Shown here: positions 9,435 through 18,801 of the stretch, piece after piece | Position numbering within the stretch: position 1 is the first letter of the stretch | Layout: each line of letters opens with the position of its first letter | NCBI RefSeq assembly: GCF_021352225.1 | Contig: NZ_JAAUVI010000008.1 | Span: 120,573 to 184,572 of the forward strand | Length of the DNA: 64,000 nt | DNA from: Methylobacterium sp. C25 | GTDB lineage: Bacteria > Pseudomonadota > Alphaproteobacteria > Rhizobiales > Beijerinckiaceae | Direction: 5' to 3' | Translations under genes and position numbers: made by a program | The notes under the pieces: generated by a model | Databases searched by the model: none | Told to the model about the DNA's origin: nothing | What the model saw: only the letters and a program-made list of their open reading frames with translations

Positions 9435-10586
9435 ATGGACCTGATCTCGACCACGTCGGAACTCGCCGACGCCTGTACCCGCTTCGCCGCGCAACCCTTC
9501 GTCACCGTCGACACGGAGTTCATGCGCGAGACGACCTATTATCCGAAGCTCTGCCTCATCCAGATGGCAGCGCCGGACGGCTTCGCGGCGCTGGTCGACC
9601 CGCTCGCCAAGGATCTGGACCTGAAGCCCTTCGTCGACCTGATGGCCGATGAGAGCGTGGTGAAGGTCTTCCACTCGGCCCGCCAGGATCTCGAGATCAT
9701 CTGGCTGATGGGCGAGTTGCTGCCGCACCCCTTCTTCGACACCCAGGTCGCGGCCATGGTCTGCGGCTACGGCGACAGCGTCTCCTACGAGCAGCTCGTC
9801 AACGACCTCGCCAAGGCGAAGATCGACAAGTCCTCGCGCTTCACGGATTGGTCGCGCCGGCCGCTCTCGGATGCCCAGCTCACCTACGCGCTCTCGGACG
9901 TGACGCATCTCGTGAAGGTCTACGAGGCGCTGGCCAAGCAACTCATCGAGACCGATCGCGGCGCCTGGCTCGACGACGAGATGGCGGTGCTGACCTCGCC
10001 CGACACCTACCGGGCCGATCCGGCCCAGGCCTGGCGCCGCCTCTCGGGACGGATGCGCAAGCCGCGCGAGATCGCGGTGCTGATGGAGGTCGCGGCCTGG
10101 CGCGAGCGCGAGGCGCAGACCCGCAACGTGCCGCGCGGGCGCATCCTCAAGGACGAGGCGGTGATCGACATCGCCTCTTCGGCGCCGCGCAGCGTCGAGG
10201 CGCTCGGCCGCCTGCGCACGATTCCGAGCGGGTTCGAACGCTCGCGCACTGGCACCGACATTCTCGCCGCAGTCGAGCGGGGCTTCGCGCGCGAGACTGC
10301 CGATATCAAGCTTCCGGAGCGCGGACGCTCGCGCGGGGGCAACGCCGCCGTCGTGGAACTGCTCAAGGTGCTGCTCAAGGCCGTAGCGGAGGCGGAGGGC
10401 ATCGCCCCGAAGATCATCGCCACCGTAGACGATCTCGAAGCGATCGCGGATGACGACCACGCCGATGTGCCGGTGCTTCAGGGCTGGCGCCGCAGCCTGT
10501 TCGGCGAAAAGGCGCTGGCGCTCAAGACAGGCCGTCTGGCGCTCTCGACGGAGCACGGCCGCGTCGTCGTGCGCGAACTGGGCTGA
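9435..10586 (+). CDS. rnd: ribonuclease D
   Basis: A 383-residue 3'-5' exoribonuclease of the DEDDy family that trims tRNA and other stable RNA 3' ends. The exonuclease domain shows its motifs in order: VDTEF (Exo I, near residue 25), HSARQDLE (Exo II, near 80) and the tyrosine-containing [11 protein letters not shown] (Exo III, near 155), preceded by DWSRRPLS. An HRDC domain follows from about residue 205 ([18 protein letters not shown]). Length matches the family. It is divergent from aspS with 158 bases between starts; both act in tRNA metabolism, a common pairing in alphaproteobacteria. Confidence 0.95.
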   Translation: MDLISTTSELADACTRFAAQPFVTVDTEFMRETTYYPKLCLIQMAAPDGFAALVDPLAKDLDLKPFVDLMADESVVKVFHSARQDLEIIWLMGELLPHPFFDTQVAAMVCGYGDSVSYEQLVNDLAKAKIDKSSRFTDWSRRPLSDAQLTYALSDVTHLVKVYEALAKQLIETDRGAWLDDEMAVLTSPDTYRADPAQAWRRLSGRMRKPREIAVLMEVAAWREREAQTRNVPRGRILKDEAVIDIASSAPRSVEALGRLRTIPSGFERSRTGTDILAAVERGFARETADIKLPERGRSRGGNAAVVELLKVLLKAVAEAEGIAPKIIATVDDLEAIADDDHADVPVLQGWRRSLFGEKALALKTGRLALSTEHGRVVVRELG

Positions 10587-10715
10587 GGAACCCGCCCGCG
10601 AGGCGCGGTGCGCGCCTTTCGCAATACTGCGCCATAGCAATGACGATGGGGCTACCCTAACTCGGGATTAAGCGGCAAAGTGCTTGCCGAAACATCCCGG
10701 TGCCCATCGCCCTTC

Positions 10716-11003
10716 ATGTTCGAGCCGAACGAAGTCCTGCACACCCTGACCGGACGCGGCCATGTCTCGGCGGAAGGGATCGAGGCCGTTCGCGTGCGGT
10801 ACCGCGTCGTGATCGAACGGCGCGAGGGGGCTATCGTCGCTACTGGCACGCTGACGGGCAGCCACGCCAACCTGATGCCGATCTGGCTGATCCCCGACTC
10901 GACGCTGCGCCTCAAGAACGGAAAGCGGATCGACATCTCGATCACCGACCTCGTCGGCGACGTCGCGGAGTTCGAGAGCACCGGCACGGTCTCGCCTCCA
11001 TAG
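10716..11003 (+). CDS. hypothetical protein
   Basis: A 95-residue protein without an obvious signal peptide or membrane segment. It looks like a small beta-rich fold (RVRYRVVIERREGAIVATG, ISITDLVGDVAEFESTG). I do not recognise a family. Start chosen at ATG 10716; an in-frame GTG lies 12 codons upstream but adds nothing family-like. It stands alone between rnd and the molybdenum hydroxylase genes, about 130 bases behind rnd. Codon use matches its neighbours, which supports a real gene. Confidence 0.6.
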   Translation: MFEPNEVLHTLTGRGHVSAEGIEAVRVRYRVVIERREGAIVATGTLTGSHANLMPIWLIPDSTLRLKNGKRIDISITDLVGDVAEFESTGTVSPP

Positions 11004-11078
11004 GCTGCCGGTGCCGAGAGAAGAGCGCCGTCAGCACGCTTGACGGCAGCGGGGATCGGTCCAGACTTCCAATCTGAA

Positions 11079-11094
11079 TCAAGAATAATTCTGA
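11079..11094. promoter_or_regulatory. imperfect AT-rich dyad upstream of the molybdenum hydroxylase genes
   Basis: TCAAGAATAATTCTGA is a near-palindrome in a short AT-rich stretch (about 11068-11098) within GC-rich flanks. It lies 17-32 bases before the start codon at 11111 and is followed by a strong GGAGGAG ribosome site. It could be an operator or part of a promoter; the binding protein is unknown. Confidence 0.35.
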
Positions 11095-11110
11095 TCAGAC
11101 GGAGGAGAGC

Positions 11111-11581
11111 ATGGGCGAATCCCGTTCGCTGACCATCAACGGCCGCTCGCACAGCGTGAGCCCGGAGGATCCCGAAACGCCGCTCCTCTACGTGCTGCGA
11201 AACGAATTCGGTCTGCACGGGCCACGCTTCGGCTGCGGGCTCGGTCAGTGCGGGGCCTGCACGGTCCACATCGATGGGCAGGCCGTGCGCTCCTGCGTGA
11301 TCCCGCTCTCCTCGCTCAAGCCCGACGCGAAGATAGTCACGCTCGAAGGCCTCGGTACGCCGGAGGCGCCGCACCCGGTCCAGGCGGCCTTCGTCGAGGA
11401 GCAGGCCGCGCAGTGCGGCTACTGCATCAACGGGATGATCATGACCTCGGCGGCTTTCCTGAAGGACAAGCAGAAACCGAGCGAGGCCGAGATCCGTCAG
11501 GCGCTCGCCGGCAATCTCTGTCGATGCGGCACCCATGCCCGGATCGTGCGCGCCGTCCAGCGCGCCGCGGCCAGCCTGTGA
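11111..11581 (+). CDS. [2Fe-2S] subunit of a molybdenum hydroxylase (isoquinoline 1-oxidoreductase alpha-like)
   Basis: This 156-residue protein is the small iron-sulfur subunit of a xanthine-oxidase-family hydroxylase. The N-terminal plant-ferredoxin-type domain carries GCGLGQCGACTVHIDGQ, and the C-terminal helical domain carries QCGYCINGMIM and GNLCRCGTHARI; together they ligate two [2Fe-2S] clusters that pass electrons away from the molybdenum site. It has no signal peptide of its own and would be co-exported with the TAT-tagged large subunit encoded 14 bases downstream. A strong GGAGGAG ribosome site precedes it. The FAD subunit of classical three-subunit enzymes is absent here. Confidence 0.93.
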   Translation: MGESRSLTINGRSHSVSPEDPETPLLYVLRNEFGLHGPRFGCGLGQCGACTVHIDGQAVRSCVIPLSSLKPDAKIVTLEGLGTPEAPHPVQAAFVEEQAAQCGYCINGMIMTSAAFLKDKQKPSEAEIRQALAGNLCRCGTHARIVRAVQRAAASL

Positions 11582-11595
11582 GCGGGGAGGGGATC

Positions 11596-13812
11596 ATGCC
11601 TGCCACCCAATTCTCCCGCCGCAGCCTCCTGCAGGGCGGCGCCATCGTCGTCGGCTTCTCGCTGAGCCGCGCGCTTCCCGTCGCGGCCGCCTCGGGCACC
11701 GCTCCCTCGAAGCCGGTCGCACTCGACCAGGTCGACAGCTATCTTTCCCTGGAGCGCGACGGCTCGGCCATCGTCTATTCGGGCAAGGTCGATCTCGGCA
11801 CCGGTGTCCGGACTGCGCTGACCCAGATGGCGGCCGACGAGCTCGACCTGCCGCTCGCCCGTGTGCGCGTGATCCAGGGCGACACCGCCCTGACCCCGGA
11901 CCAGGGGCCGACCTATGGCAGCCTCTCGATCCAGAACGGTGGCACGCAGATCCGCGCCGCGGCGGCGACCGCACGGCGGCAGTTGCTTCAGCTCGCTTCC
12001 GAACGACTCGGAACGCCAACCGATACGCTCGCCACCAGGGACGGTCGCGTGATCCCTGCCGCCGGCGGCGAGGGGATCGCCTATGCCGACCTGCTCAAGG
12101 ACGGCCATTTCTCGCTGAAGCTCGACAAGGACGCGCCGAGCAAGAACCCCGACGCGTTCAGTTTCGTCGGCAAGCCGGTGGCGCGCCTCGACATCCCAGC
12201 CAAGATCTACGCCAGCTTCACCTACATGCAGGACGTGACGCTGCCCGGCATGCTGCACGGGCGCGTGATCAGGCCGCCGGCCATCGAGGCGCGGTTGACG
12301 AGCGTCGACGAAGCCTCGGTCGCCGGCATTCCCGGCCTCGTGAAAGTCGTGCGCGAAGGCGACTTTCTGGGCGTCGTCACCACCAGCGAATGGGCCGCGA
12401 TCAAGGCTGCGGAGAAACTCTCGGCGACCTGGTCCAAGGCCGAGACGTTGCCGGAGCAGAGCCAGCTCTGGGAGCATGTCCGCGCCACACCGGTGGTGAA
12501 GGAAGACATCACCTCCAATGTCGGGGACGCGGACGGCGCCATGGCCAATGCCGCGCGGAAACTGAAGGCGACCTACGACTTCGCAATCCATACCCATGGC
12601 TCGATCGGCCCATCCTGCGCGGTGGCGCAGCCGGAAGGCGACGCGCTCACCGTGTGGACCGCCTCGCAGATGACCCACGCCCTGCGCACGCAGCTCTCGG
12701 CGATGTTCTCGCTGCCGCCGGAAAAAGTGCGCTGCATCTATGTCGAAGGCTCGGGCTGCTACGGCCGAAACGGCCACGAGGACGCGGCCGGCGACGCGGC
12801 GATCCTCGCCCGTGCCGTCGGCAAGCCGGTGAGAGTCCAGTGGTCGCGCGCCGACGAGCATGGCTGGGACCCCAAGGGACCACCGACGCTGATCGATCTC
12901 GCGGCGGGACTCGACGACAAGGGCGCAGTGACGGCCTGGTCCTCGCAATTCCACATCCCCATGGGAGCCGCTGGCAGCGTGCCGCTGGTGGCGGCGACCC
13001 TCGCCGGCCTGCCGCACGAGACGGCGCTCGCGCCAGGCAATATCGTCCATAACTCGGCGATCCCCTACGGCTTCCCGAACGTGAAGACGGTCTGCCGTCG
13101 CCTCGCCACGACGCCGTTGCGGCCCTCCTGGATCCGGACGCCGGGACGCATGCAGAACACCTTCGCCAACGAGGCGTTCGTCGACGAATGCGCCGCAGCG
13201 GCCGGCATCGACCCGCTGGAATATCGGCTGCGATCGATGAACGATCCGCGCGGGATCGAGGTCCTCAAGCGGCTGGCCACCCTCGCGAAATGGGAGAGCC
13301 GGCCTTCGCCCAAGGGCGATGGCAGGGAGGCGGGAGGCGGCGTGCAGACCGGCCGCGGGCTCTCCTACGTGAAGTACGAACTCTACCGGACCTATGTCGC
13401 GGCTTTGGCCGAGGTCGAGGTCGAGCGCAGCTCCGGAATGATCCGTGCCAAGCGGGTCTTCGTGGTCCAGGATTGCGGGCAGATCATCAACCCGGACGGC
13501 GTGCGCAACCAGATCGAGGGCAACGTCATCCAAACCGTGAGCCGCGTGCTCAAGGAAGAGGTGATGTTCGACCGCTCACGGGTGACGAGCACCGACTGGG
13601 CGAGCTACCCGATCCTGACCTTCCCGGAGGTGCCGGAGATCGTGATGGAGCTGATCGACCGCCCCCGCGAAAAGCCCTGGGGCGCTGGAGAGCCCTCGGC
13701 CGCCGTGATCCCGGCGGCCATCTCCAACGCCGTCTACGACGCCATCGGTCTGCGCCTGCGCTCGGTCCCGTTCACGCCGGAGAAGGTGAAGACGGCGCTC
13801 CAGCGCACCTGA
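11596..13812 (+). CDS. TAT-exported molybdopterin subunit of a xanthine dehydrogenase-family hydroxylase (IorB-like)
   Basis: A 738-residue large subunit that binds the molybdenum cofactor and hydroxylates a carbon next to a ring nitrogen or an aldehyde. The N-terminus (FSRRSLLQGG, then a hydrophobic run to VAAASG) is a twin-arginine signal, so the enzyme works in the periplasm. The C-terminal GAGEPSAAVIPAAI contains the probable catalytic Glu699. The overall layout is that of isoquinoline 1-oxidoreductase beta or periplasmic aldehyde/nicotinate hydroxylases. Start ATG 11596 follows GGGGAGGGG. No cytochrome c subunit, FAD subunit or XdhC-like maturation gene is adjacent, so its electron acceptor and substrate are open. 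Confidence 0.9.
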   Translation: MPATQFSRRSLLQGGAIVVGFSLSRALPVAAASGTAPSKPVALDQVDSYLSLERDGSAIVYSGKVDLGTGVRTALTQMAADELDLPLARVRVIQGDTALTPDQGPTYGSLSIQNGGTQIRAAAATARRQLLQLASERLGTPTDTLATRDGRVIPAAGGEGIAYADLLKDGHFSLKLDKDAPSKNPDAFSFVGKPVARLDIPAKIYASFTYMQDVTLPGMLHGRVIRPPAIEARLTSVDEASVAGIPGLVKVVREGDFLGVVTTSEWAAIKAAEKLSATWSKAETLPEQSQLWEHVRATPVVKEDITSNVGDADGAMANAARKLKATYDFAIHTHGSIGPSCAVAQPEGDALTVWTASQMTHALRTQLSAMFSLPPEKVRCIYVEGSGCYGRNGHEDAAGDAAILARAVGKPVRVQWSRADEHGWDPKGPPTLIDLAAGLDDKGAVTAWSSQFHIPMGAAGSVPLVAATLAGLPHETALAPGNIVHNSAIPYGFPNVKTVCRRLATTPLRPSWIRTPGRMQNTFANEAFVDECAAAAGIDPLEYRLRSMNDPRGIEVLKRLATLAKWESRPSPKGDGREAGGGVQTGRGLSYVKYELYRTYVAALAEVEVERSSGMIRAKRVFVVQDCGQIINPDGVRNQIEGNVIQTVSRVLKEEVMFDRSRVTSTDWASYPILTFPEVPEIVMELIDRPREKPWGAGEPSAAVIPAAISNAVYDAIGLRLRSVPFTPEKVKTALQRT

Positions 13813-13821
13813 CGGGGCGCC

Positions 13822-15672
13822 TCACTCCGCCGAGGCGTTCACCTCGAGCTTGTCGAGCACGGCGCCGGGGCTCGTCGCCGTGCTGAAATCGACGACACCG
13901 AGGCCGGCATCGCCCTTCGCCTTGGCGCTGATCGACAGCGTGCCGGGTTTGGCGGCGAATTTGCCCATGGCGGCGCCGATCGTCTTGGCGGCCGGCGAGT
14001 TGCCGAGGATCACCGGGATACCGATCAGGCAAGCGGTGACGTATTCCTTGCGCAGCTCGTCCGGCTTCAGGCTGAGCGACTTGGACGTCGCGTCGATGAA
14101 GCGGTCGTAGAGCCCGCCATTCTCGACCTTGATGTCGAGGGTCTTGGCGGTGGCCGAAAGCATGGCGAAACCGGAGGTGGCCGCATCCGGGTCGAAGATC
14201 TCCGGGCCGATCCCTCCGAGCGTGGCGTTGAGGTGCAGCGTGCCCATATCCTTGCCCGAGACCGAGACCTCGCGCAGAGCCAGTTCCTTCGCGCTCTCGT
14301 CCCAGGCGGAATCGGCCACGATGTTCAGGTCGAGGTCGCGATAGCCGTAAAGGCCGAGCGAGCTGAGGACGGGGAAACCCGACACGGCCGAGGCCGGCAT
14401 GGTCAGACCCGAGAGCGACAGCCGGCTTGCCGTCGGCACGCCGTCCTTCGGCGGTCCGAAGGTCATACTGGCATCCCGCAGGCCGACATGAACCGTGCCG
14501 TTACCCGACTTGGCGAGGGGATCGGCGGGCGAGGGCGCCTTGCCGGGGGCCTGGTCGCTCGGGACATCGACGCTCAGCCCGGAGAGCAGCAGCGTGCCGA
14601 TCAGCGGGGTCAGGCGGCGCATGTCGGCGTCCGTCACGGTCGCCGTCGCGCCGGGCTTCGACAGCCGGCGCAAGGTGGCGATGGTCGGCTCCAGCGAGAA
14701 GCCGCTCAGCGACAGCTTGGCGATGGTCGAACGCGTACCGGTGCCGGCGAAGCCGATGCCGCTCAGCGAGATCCCGGCCTCCGGGCCCGCCGCAGCGTAG
14801 GCGAGACGGTCGATGGTCAGGTCGAGCGGCTTGTCGGCCTTGGTCTCCTGCACCCGCAATCCGGTCGCCTCGACGCTGCCGACCGAAACGGCCTCGATCA
14901 GGTCCGCCGCGTTGGCCGCGGCCTTCGCGCGTGCATTCGCATCGCTGGTGGTGAGATCGAGGCCCTTGAAGGCATCGAAGGCGCCACTCCACGTGGTGGG
15001 GACCTGGCGGCCGGAGAAATCGCGCCCGGCGAGACGGGCGAAGCTGACCTGTGTGCCGCGCTCGTCCTTGAAGGCGATGCTCTCGATGGAGAAGGCGGCG
15101 TAGAGCCGCTGCCACGGCCCCTTGCCGTCGCCCGGCTCGGTGGAGAGGCGGGCGAGCGCGGCGAGATCGACATCCTCGGCCCGGAGCTTCCCGTAGGTTC
15201 CGTCGCCGTTGGCGGACTTGCCGTCCATGGCGCCGGCCACGGAAATGGCCGCGCCGGACGAGGTCAGCTCGGCGATGCGGCCGGCATGGACGCCGCGGGC
15301 GACGACGTCGCGATAGGTCGCGGATTGCCGCATCCCGCCGGTGGTCTGCTCGATACGCAGTTCAGGGATGGCGAGGCTGCCGGCATCGAGCCGGGCGAGG
15401 CGCGCCGCCCATGGCTCCTTGCCGTCGGCCGCGAGGATCGCCAGCAGCTCATCCTTCGAGAGGCGCGTGCCACTCGCCGTCATCTGCGGAGCGATCACCC
15501 GCGTGCTGCCGAAGCTCAGCACGACGTCCTGCAGCGCCACGTCCTGTACCGCGGACGCCGCCTCCTGGGCGCGGACCGGTCCGGCTGTCGGCACCGCGCA
15601 AAGCACGGCGAGACTGCAGACCGACGCGAGCACCGCCTGCCTGAGGCCGCGGCGACCGGAGGATGAAATCAT
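13822..15672 (-). CDS. large exported protein of unknown function
   Basis: A 616-residue protein with a clear Sec-type signal peptide (basic start RRGLRQ, hydrophobic core, cleavage near PVRAQE). The mature part is rich in small residues, serine, threonine and leucine, with repeated beta-strand-like segments such as SFGSTRVIAPQMTASG and TLHLNATLGGIG, and no catalytic motif or cysteine pattern that I recognise. Start at ATG 15672 fits the signal peptide; an upstream extension does not. It follows erpA on the minus strand after about 190 bases. The repetitive alternation suggests a beta-helical or lipid-transfer-like periplasmic protein, but that is only a guess. Confidence 0.75.
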   Translation of the reverse strand: MISSSGRRGLRQAVLASVCSLAVLCAVPTAGPVRAQEAASAVQDVALQDVVLSFGSTRVIAPQMTASGTRLSKDELLAILAADGKEPWAARLARLDAGSLAIPELRIEQTTGGMRQSATYRDVVARGVHAGRIAELTSSGAAISVAGAMDGKSANGDGTYGKLRAEDVDLAALARLSTEPGDGKGPWQRLYAAFSIESIAFKDERGTQVSFARLAGRDFSGRQVPTTWSGAFDAFKGLDLTTSDANARAKAAANAADLIEAVSVGSVEATGLRVQETKADKPLDLTIDRLAYAAAGPEAGISLSGIGFAGTGTRSTIAKLSLSGFSLEPTIATLRRLSKPGATATVTDADMRRLTPLIGTLLLSGLSVDVPSDQAPGKAPSPADPLAKSGNGTVHVGLRDASMTFGPPKDGVPTASRLSLSGLTMPASAVSGFPVLSSLGLYGYRDLDLNIVADSAWDESAKELALREVSVSGKDMGTLHLNATLGGIGPEIFDPDAATSGFAMLSATAKTLDIKVENGGLYDRFIDATSKSLSLKPDELRKEYVTACLIGIPVILGNSPAAKTIGAAMGKFAAKPGTLSISAKAKGDAGLGVVDFSTATSPGAVLDKLEVNASAE

Positions 15673-15863
15673 GGCGTGGTCCGGAAAGCTGGATCGCGAG
15701 GAACATGCAGTCCATCGCGGCCCGCTCTCACGGGCACCATGCACTGCCGCAGAACGCTAGAGCAGGCAATTGCGCCGATGACACGGCAAAGCCCAGCTCG
15801 CCATATCGTCATCCTCGAGCACCGCGGCAGACCGGAATGACGGAGTGGTCGCCGTCCGGGCGA

Positions 15864-16190
15864 TCAGAGCGAGAACGACGTCCCGCACCCACAGGACGAG
15901 GTCGCCTGAGGGTTTTCGATCTTGAAGGACTGGCCGATGAGATCGTTGGCGAAATCGATCACCGAGCCGCCCATGTATTCGATGGAGACCGGGTCGACGA
16001 GAACGGTGGCGCCGTCCTTCTCGATCACGAGGTCTTCCTCGGTGCGGACCTGCTCGATGTCGAATGCGTAGGAGAAGCCCGAGCAGCCACCGCCATTCAC
16101 GCTGATGCGCAGCGAGCTGCCGGGCGGCTCCTGGCTCATGATCTCGTTGATGCGCTTGGCGGCGCGGGCAGTCAGCTGGATGTCGGCCAT
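15864..16190 (-). CDS. erpA: A-type iron-sulfur cluster carrier/insertion protein
   Basis: A 108-residue A-type carrier that receives Fe-S clusters from the scaffold and inserts them into target enzymes. The three conserved cysteines are present: one in [12 protein letters not shown] (near residue 40) and two in the C-terminal SSCGCGTSF. Start at ATG 16190 ([14 protein letters not shown]) matches the family. It is divergent from the dgt gene with 109 bases between starts, the standard arrangement in alphaproteobacteria. ErpA is the usual name in this context; the alternatives IscA or SufA cannot be excluded from sequence alone. Confidence 0.92.
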   Translation of the reverse strand: MADIQLTARAAKRINEIMSQEPPGSSLRISVNGGGCSGFSYAFDIEQVRTEEDLVIEKDGATVLVDPVSIEYMGGSVIDFANDLIGQSFKIENPQATSSCGCGTSFSL

Positions 16191-16299
16191 GGCGAGCTCG
16201 GCTTCGTTGCTCGATCCCGTGCGACCGCGCTGTGCGATTGTCGGACGAGACCTATGGACAAGATATGGGGTAGGCCGACACACCGCAACGCAGCGCGGC

Positions 16300-17586
16300 A
16301 TGGGGGCGGTGCAGGACGTGGTGCAGGACACATCGACGACACGACGGCCGGGCGAACGCTGGAGGGCGGCCTACGCCACCGATCCGGCCGCGACGCGCGG
16401 GCGGCTGATCCCCGAACCGTCCTCGCCAACGCGCAGCGACTTTCAGCGCGACCGCGACCGCATCATCCATTCGAGCGCCTTCCGGCGCCTCAAGCACAAG
16501 ACGCAAGTCTTCGTGCATCACGAGGGTGACCATTACCGCACCCGGCTCACGCACACGCTGGAGGTCAGCCAGATCGCCCGCGCCCTGGCCCGGGCGCTAG
16601 GCCTCGACGAGGATCTCGCCGAGGCGCTCGCCCTTTCGCACGACCTCGGCCATACCTGTTTCGGGCATACCGGCGAAGACGCGCTCGGCGCCTGTATGGC
16701 CGATTTCGGCGGCTTCGATCACAACGCCCAGGCGCTGCGCATCGTTACCCGTCTGGAGCGGCGCTACGCCGAGTTCGATGGACTCAACCTGAGCTGGGAG
16801 ACCCTCGAGGGGCTGGTCAAGCATAACGGCCCGCTGCTCGAACAGGGTGGTCAGCCGACGCCGCGCTACCGCCGGGCCGGCATTCCGGTGGCGATCCTCG
16901 AATACAATGCCCTGAACGATCTCGAACTCGCACGGTATGCGGGCGCCGAGGCGCAGGCGGCGGCGCTCGCCGACGACATCGCCTACGATGCGCACGATCT
17001 CGACGATGGCCTGCGGGCGGGTCTGTTCGAGCTCGAAGACCTGCGCACGGTCCCGTTCCTGGCCGCACTGCTCGACGAGATCGAGTCCCGCCATCCGGGC
17101 CTCGAAAGCGCACGGGCGATTCACGAACTGGCGCGGCGGATCATCACGCGTTTTGTCGAGGACCTGATCGGCGAGAGCGAGCGGCGGCTGGCGGCGCTCG
17201 ACCCGCGCAGCGTCGACGAGATCCGGGGGGCGCAGGCGCCGGTGGTCGCCTTCTCCGACCGGATCGTGGCGGCGGATGCCGAGATCAAGGCGTTCCTGTT
17301 CGCCAGGATGTACCGCAATCCCGATGTCATGGCGGTGCGCGAGAAGGCCAGTGCCATCGTCGCCGATCTGTTCGCCGCCTTCATTGCCGATCCGCGCCGG
17401 ATGCCGGCCGAGTGGCATGCCGGTCTCGATGGAGCGGATGACGGCCGGCGGGCGCGCCGCGTCGCCGACTACATCGCCGGGATGACCGACACCTATGCCG
17501 TCCTGGAGCACGGAAAGTTCTATGCGACGACGCCGAGCCTGCACTGGCGCCCGGCGACCCGCGGCTTGCCGCTGGCGGAGTCTTGA
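16300..17586 (+). CDS. dgt: deoxyguanosinetriphosphate triphosphohydrolase-like protein (type 2)
   Basis: A 428-residue HD-domain nucleotide hydrolase that removes triphosphate from dNTPs (dGTPase family, type 2). The metal-binding HD motif is visible: [18 protein letters not shown], then [15 protein letters not shown], with a later aspartate in [15 protein letters not shown]. The N-terminal [20 protein letters not shown] region is diagnostic. I chose ATG 16300 after comparing the usual start (about 30 residues before RSDFQRD). In many alphaproteobacteria dgt lies directly before argS; here two unrelated genes intervene. It probably controls dNTP pools. Confidence 0.93.
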   Translation: MGAVQDVVQDTSTTRRPGERWRAAYATDPAATRGRLIPEPSSPTRSDFQRDRDRIIHSSAFRRLKHKTQVFVHHEGDHYRTRLTHTLEVSQIARALARALGLDEDLAEALALSHDLGHTCFGHTGEDALGACMADFGGFDHNAQALRIVTRLERRYAEFDGLNLSWETLEGLVKHNGPLLEQGGQPTPRYRRAGIPVAILEYNALNDLELARYAGAEAQAAALADDIAYDAHDLDDGLRAGLFELEDLRTVPFLAALLDEIESRHPGLESARAIHELARRIITRFVEDLIGESERRLAALDPRSVDEIRGAQAPVVAFSDRIVAADAEIKAFLFARMYRNPDVMAVREKASAIVADLFAAFIADPRRMPAEWHAGLDGADDGRRARRVADYIAGMTDTYAVLEHGKFYATTPSLHWRPATRGLPLAES

Positions 17587-17624
17587 GGGGTTCGGGGCGG
17601 ACCAAGTCCGCCCCGATGCCTGAT

Positions 17625-18104
17625 TCAGTAACCGCAGGGCGAGCGATAGGCGTAGCTGTAGCCGCAATGGCCGCAGCCGCCGTAGCTCACGCTCGGCACG
17701 TAGCTGTAGCCGCAGCCACCACCGTAGCCGTAGCTGGTCGGAGCGTAGCCGCCGTAACCGTAGGACGAGCCATAGCCGTATCCGCCATAGCCACCGTAGC
17801 CGTAGCCGCCATAGGCGCCGGCCGTGGCGAGGCCGAGACCCAGGCCGAGCCCGGCGCCGGCGAGACCGTAGCCGAGGCCGCGACCGTAGCCGTAGCCACG
17901 ACCGTATCCACGACCGCCGTAGAAGCCGCGATGGCCCGCGAAGCCGCCGCGATACCCAGCGAACCCGCCATGATGGCCGCCGAAGCCACCGCGTCCATAA
18001 CCACCGTGACCGTAGCCGCCACGTCCGAACCCGCCTGCTTCGGCGCTCGCCGGAATCAGGGTCAGAGCAGCGAGCGCCGCGCCCGCAACAAGAAGTGCCT
18101 TCAT
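17625..18104 (-). CDS. exported glycine/tyrosine-rich repeat protein
   Basis: A 159-residue protein with a signal peptide (MKALLVAGAALAALTLIPAS followed by AEAGG) and a mature region made almost entirely of Gly, Tyr, Arg and His: RGGYGHGGYGRGG-type repeats first, then GYGGYGGYGYG-type repeats, ending in a cysteine-containing CGYSYVPSVSYGGCGHCGY tail. The composition suggests a disordered or surface-associated protein; no enzymatic role is visible. Start at ATG 18104 with a GGGAG ribosome site; the longer frame is not signal-like. It lies convergent to dgt and interrupts the usual dgt-argS order. Confidence 0.75.
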   Translation of the reverse strand: MKALLVAGAALAALTLIPASAEAGGFGRGGYGHGGYGRGGFGGHHGGFAGYRGGFAGHRGFYGGRGYGRGYGYGRGLGYGLAGAGLGLGLGLATAGAYGGYGYGGYGGYGYGSSYGYGGYAPTSYGYGGGCGYSYVPSVSYGGCGHCGYSYAYRSPCGY

Positions 18105-18243
18105 CGAAAACTCCCGGGATCGACCAGATTGCCCGGCCCGATCAGGGCTATCGGCAACGTCCATCTTCAATGCGGCGCTCTACTGAGATGCCGACTCATC
18201 CCCCACGAAGCGACGTCATGATGAATTGCGGAGGCTGCAGATC

Positions 18244-18723
18244 ATGAGTGGTCAGGACCGTCCGGCCCAGGCAACGCGTGCCGACTTCGCCCATTTCCGA
18301 CCAATCGCGACGCGTTGGGGGGACAACGACGTCTACGGCCACGTCAACAACGTCGTGTATTACTCATTCTTCGACACGGTCGTGGCCGGCTATCACGTCG
18401 AGACGGGCCTTCTCGACTTCGAGACCGGCCCCGTCATCGGCCTCGTCGTCGAGACCGGCTGCCGATACTTCGCGCCGATCGCCTTTCCCGACCGGGTCGA
18501 GGCAGGCCTGCGGGTGGCGCATCTCGGCCGGTCGAGCGTGCGCTACGAAATCGGCATCTTTCGCGGCGACGAGACCGAGGCCTCCGCACAGGGGCACTTC
18601 GTCCACGTCTACGTCGATCGGGAGAGCCGGCGGCCGGTGCCGCTTCCCGACAACTGGCGCGAAGGCCTGACGAAACTGCTGGTACCCGGACGGGACGAGA
18701 CCGAGGCCAGCCGTTCTCCGTGA
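18244..18723 (+). CDS. acyl-CoA thioesterase, 4HBT/FadM-like hotdog family
   Basis: A 159-residue hotdog-fold thioesterase. The N-terminal WGDNDVYGHVNNVVYY motif carries the catalytic aspartate of the 4-hydroxybenzoyl-CoA thioesterase/FadM group, and RYFAPIAFPDRVEAGLRV plus SVRYEIGIFRGD follow as in the family. These enzymes hydrolyse acyl-CoA thioesters; chain preference cannot be read from sequence. Start at ATG 18244 rather than the upstream in-frame start at 18226, because the family motif usually begins 20-30 residues in. It precedes argS by about 80 bases on the same strand. Confidence 0.9.
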   Translation: MSGQDRPAQATRADFAHFRPIATRWGDNDVYGHVNNVVYYSFFDTVVAGYHVETGLLDFETGPVIGLVVETGCRYFAPIAFPDRVEAGLRVAHLGRSSVRYEIGIFRGDETEASAQGHFVHVYVDRESRRPVPLPDNWREGLTKLLVPGRDETEASRSP

Positions 18724-18801
18724 CACCCCGGACGCACGTTGCTATGCCGCCGCGCTGAGACAGGCGGCCAGAAAACGGCTGCACCAGCGGACATCGATTT
18801 C

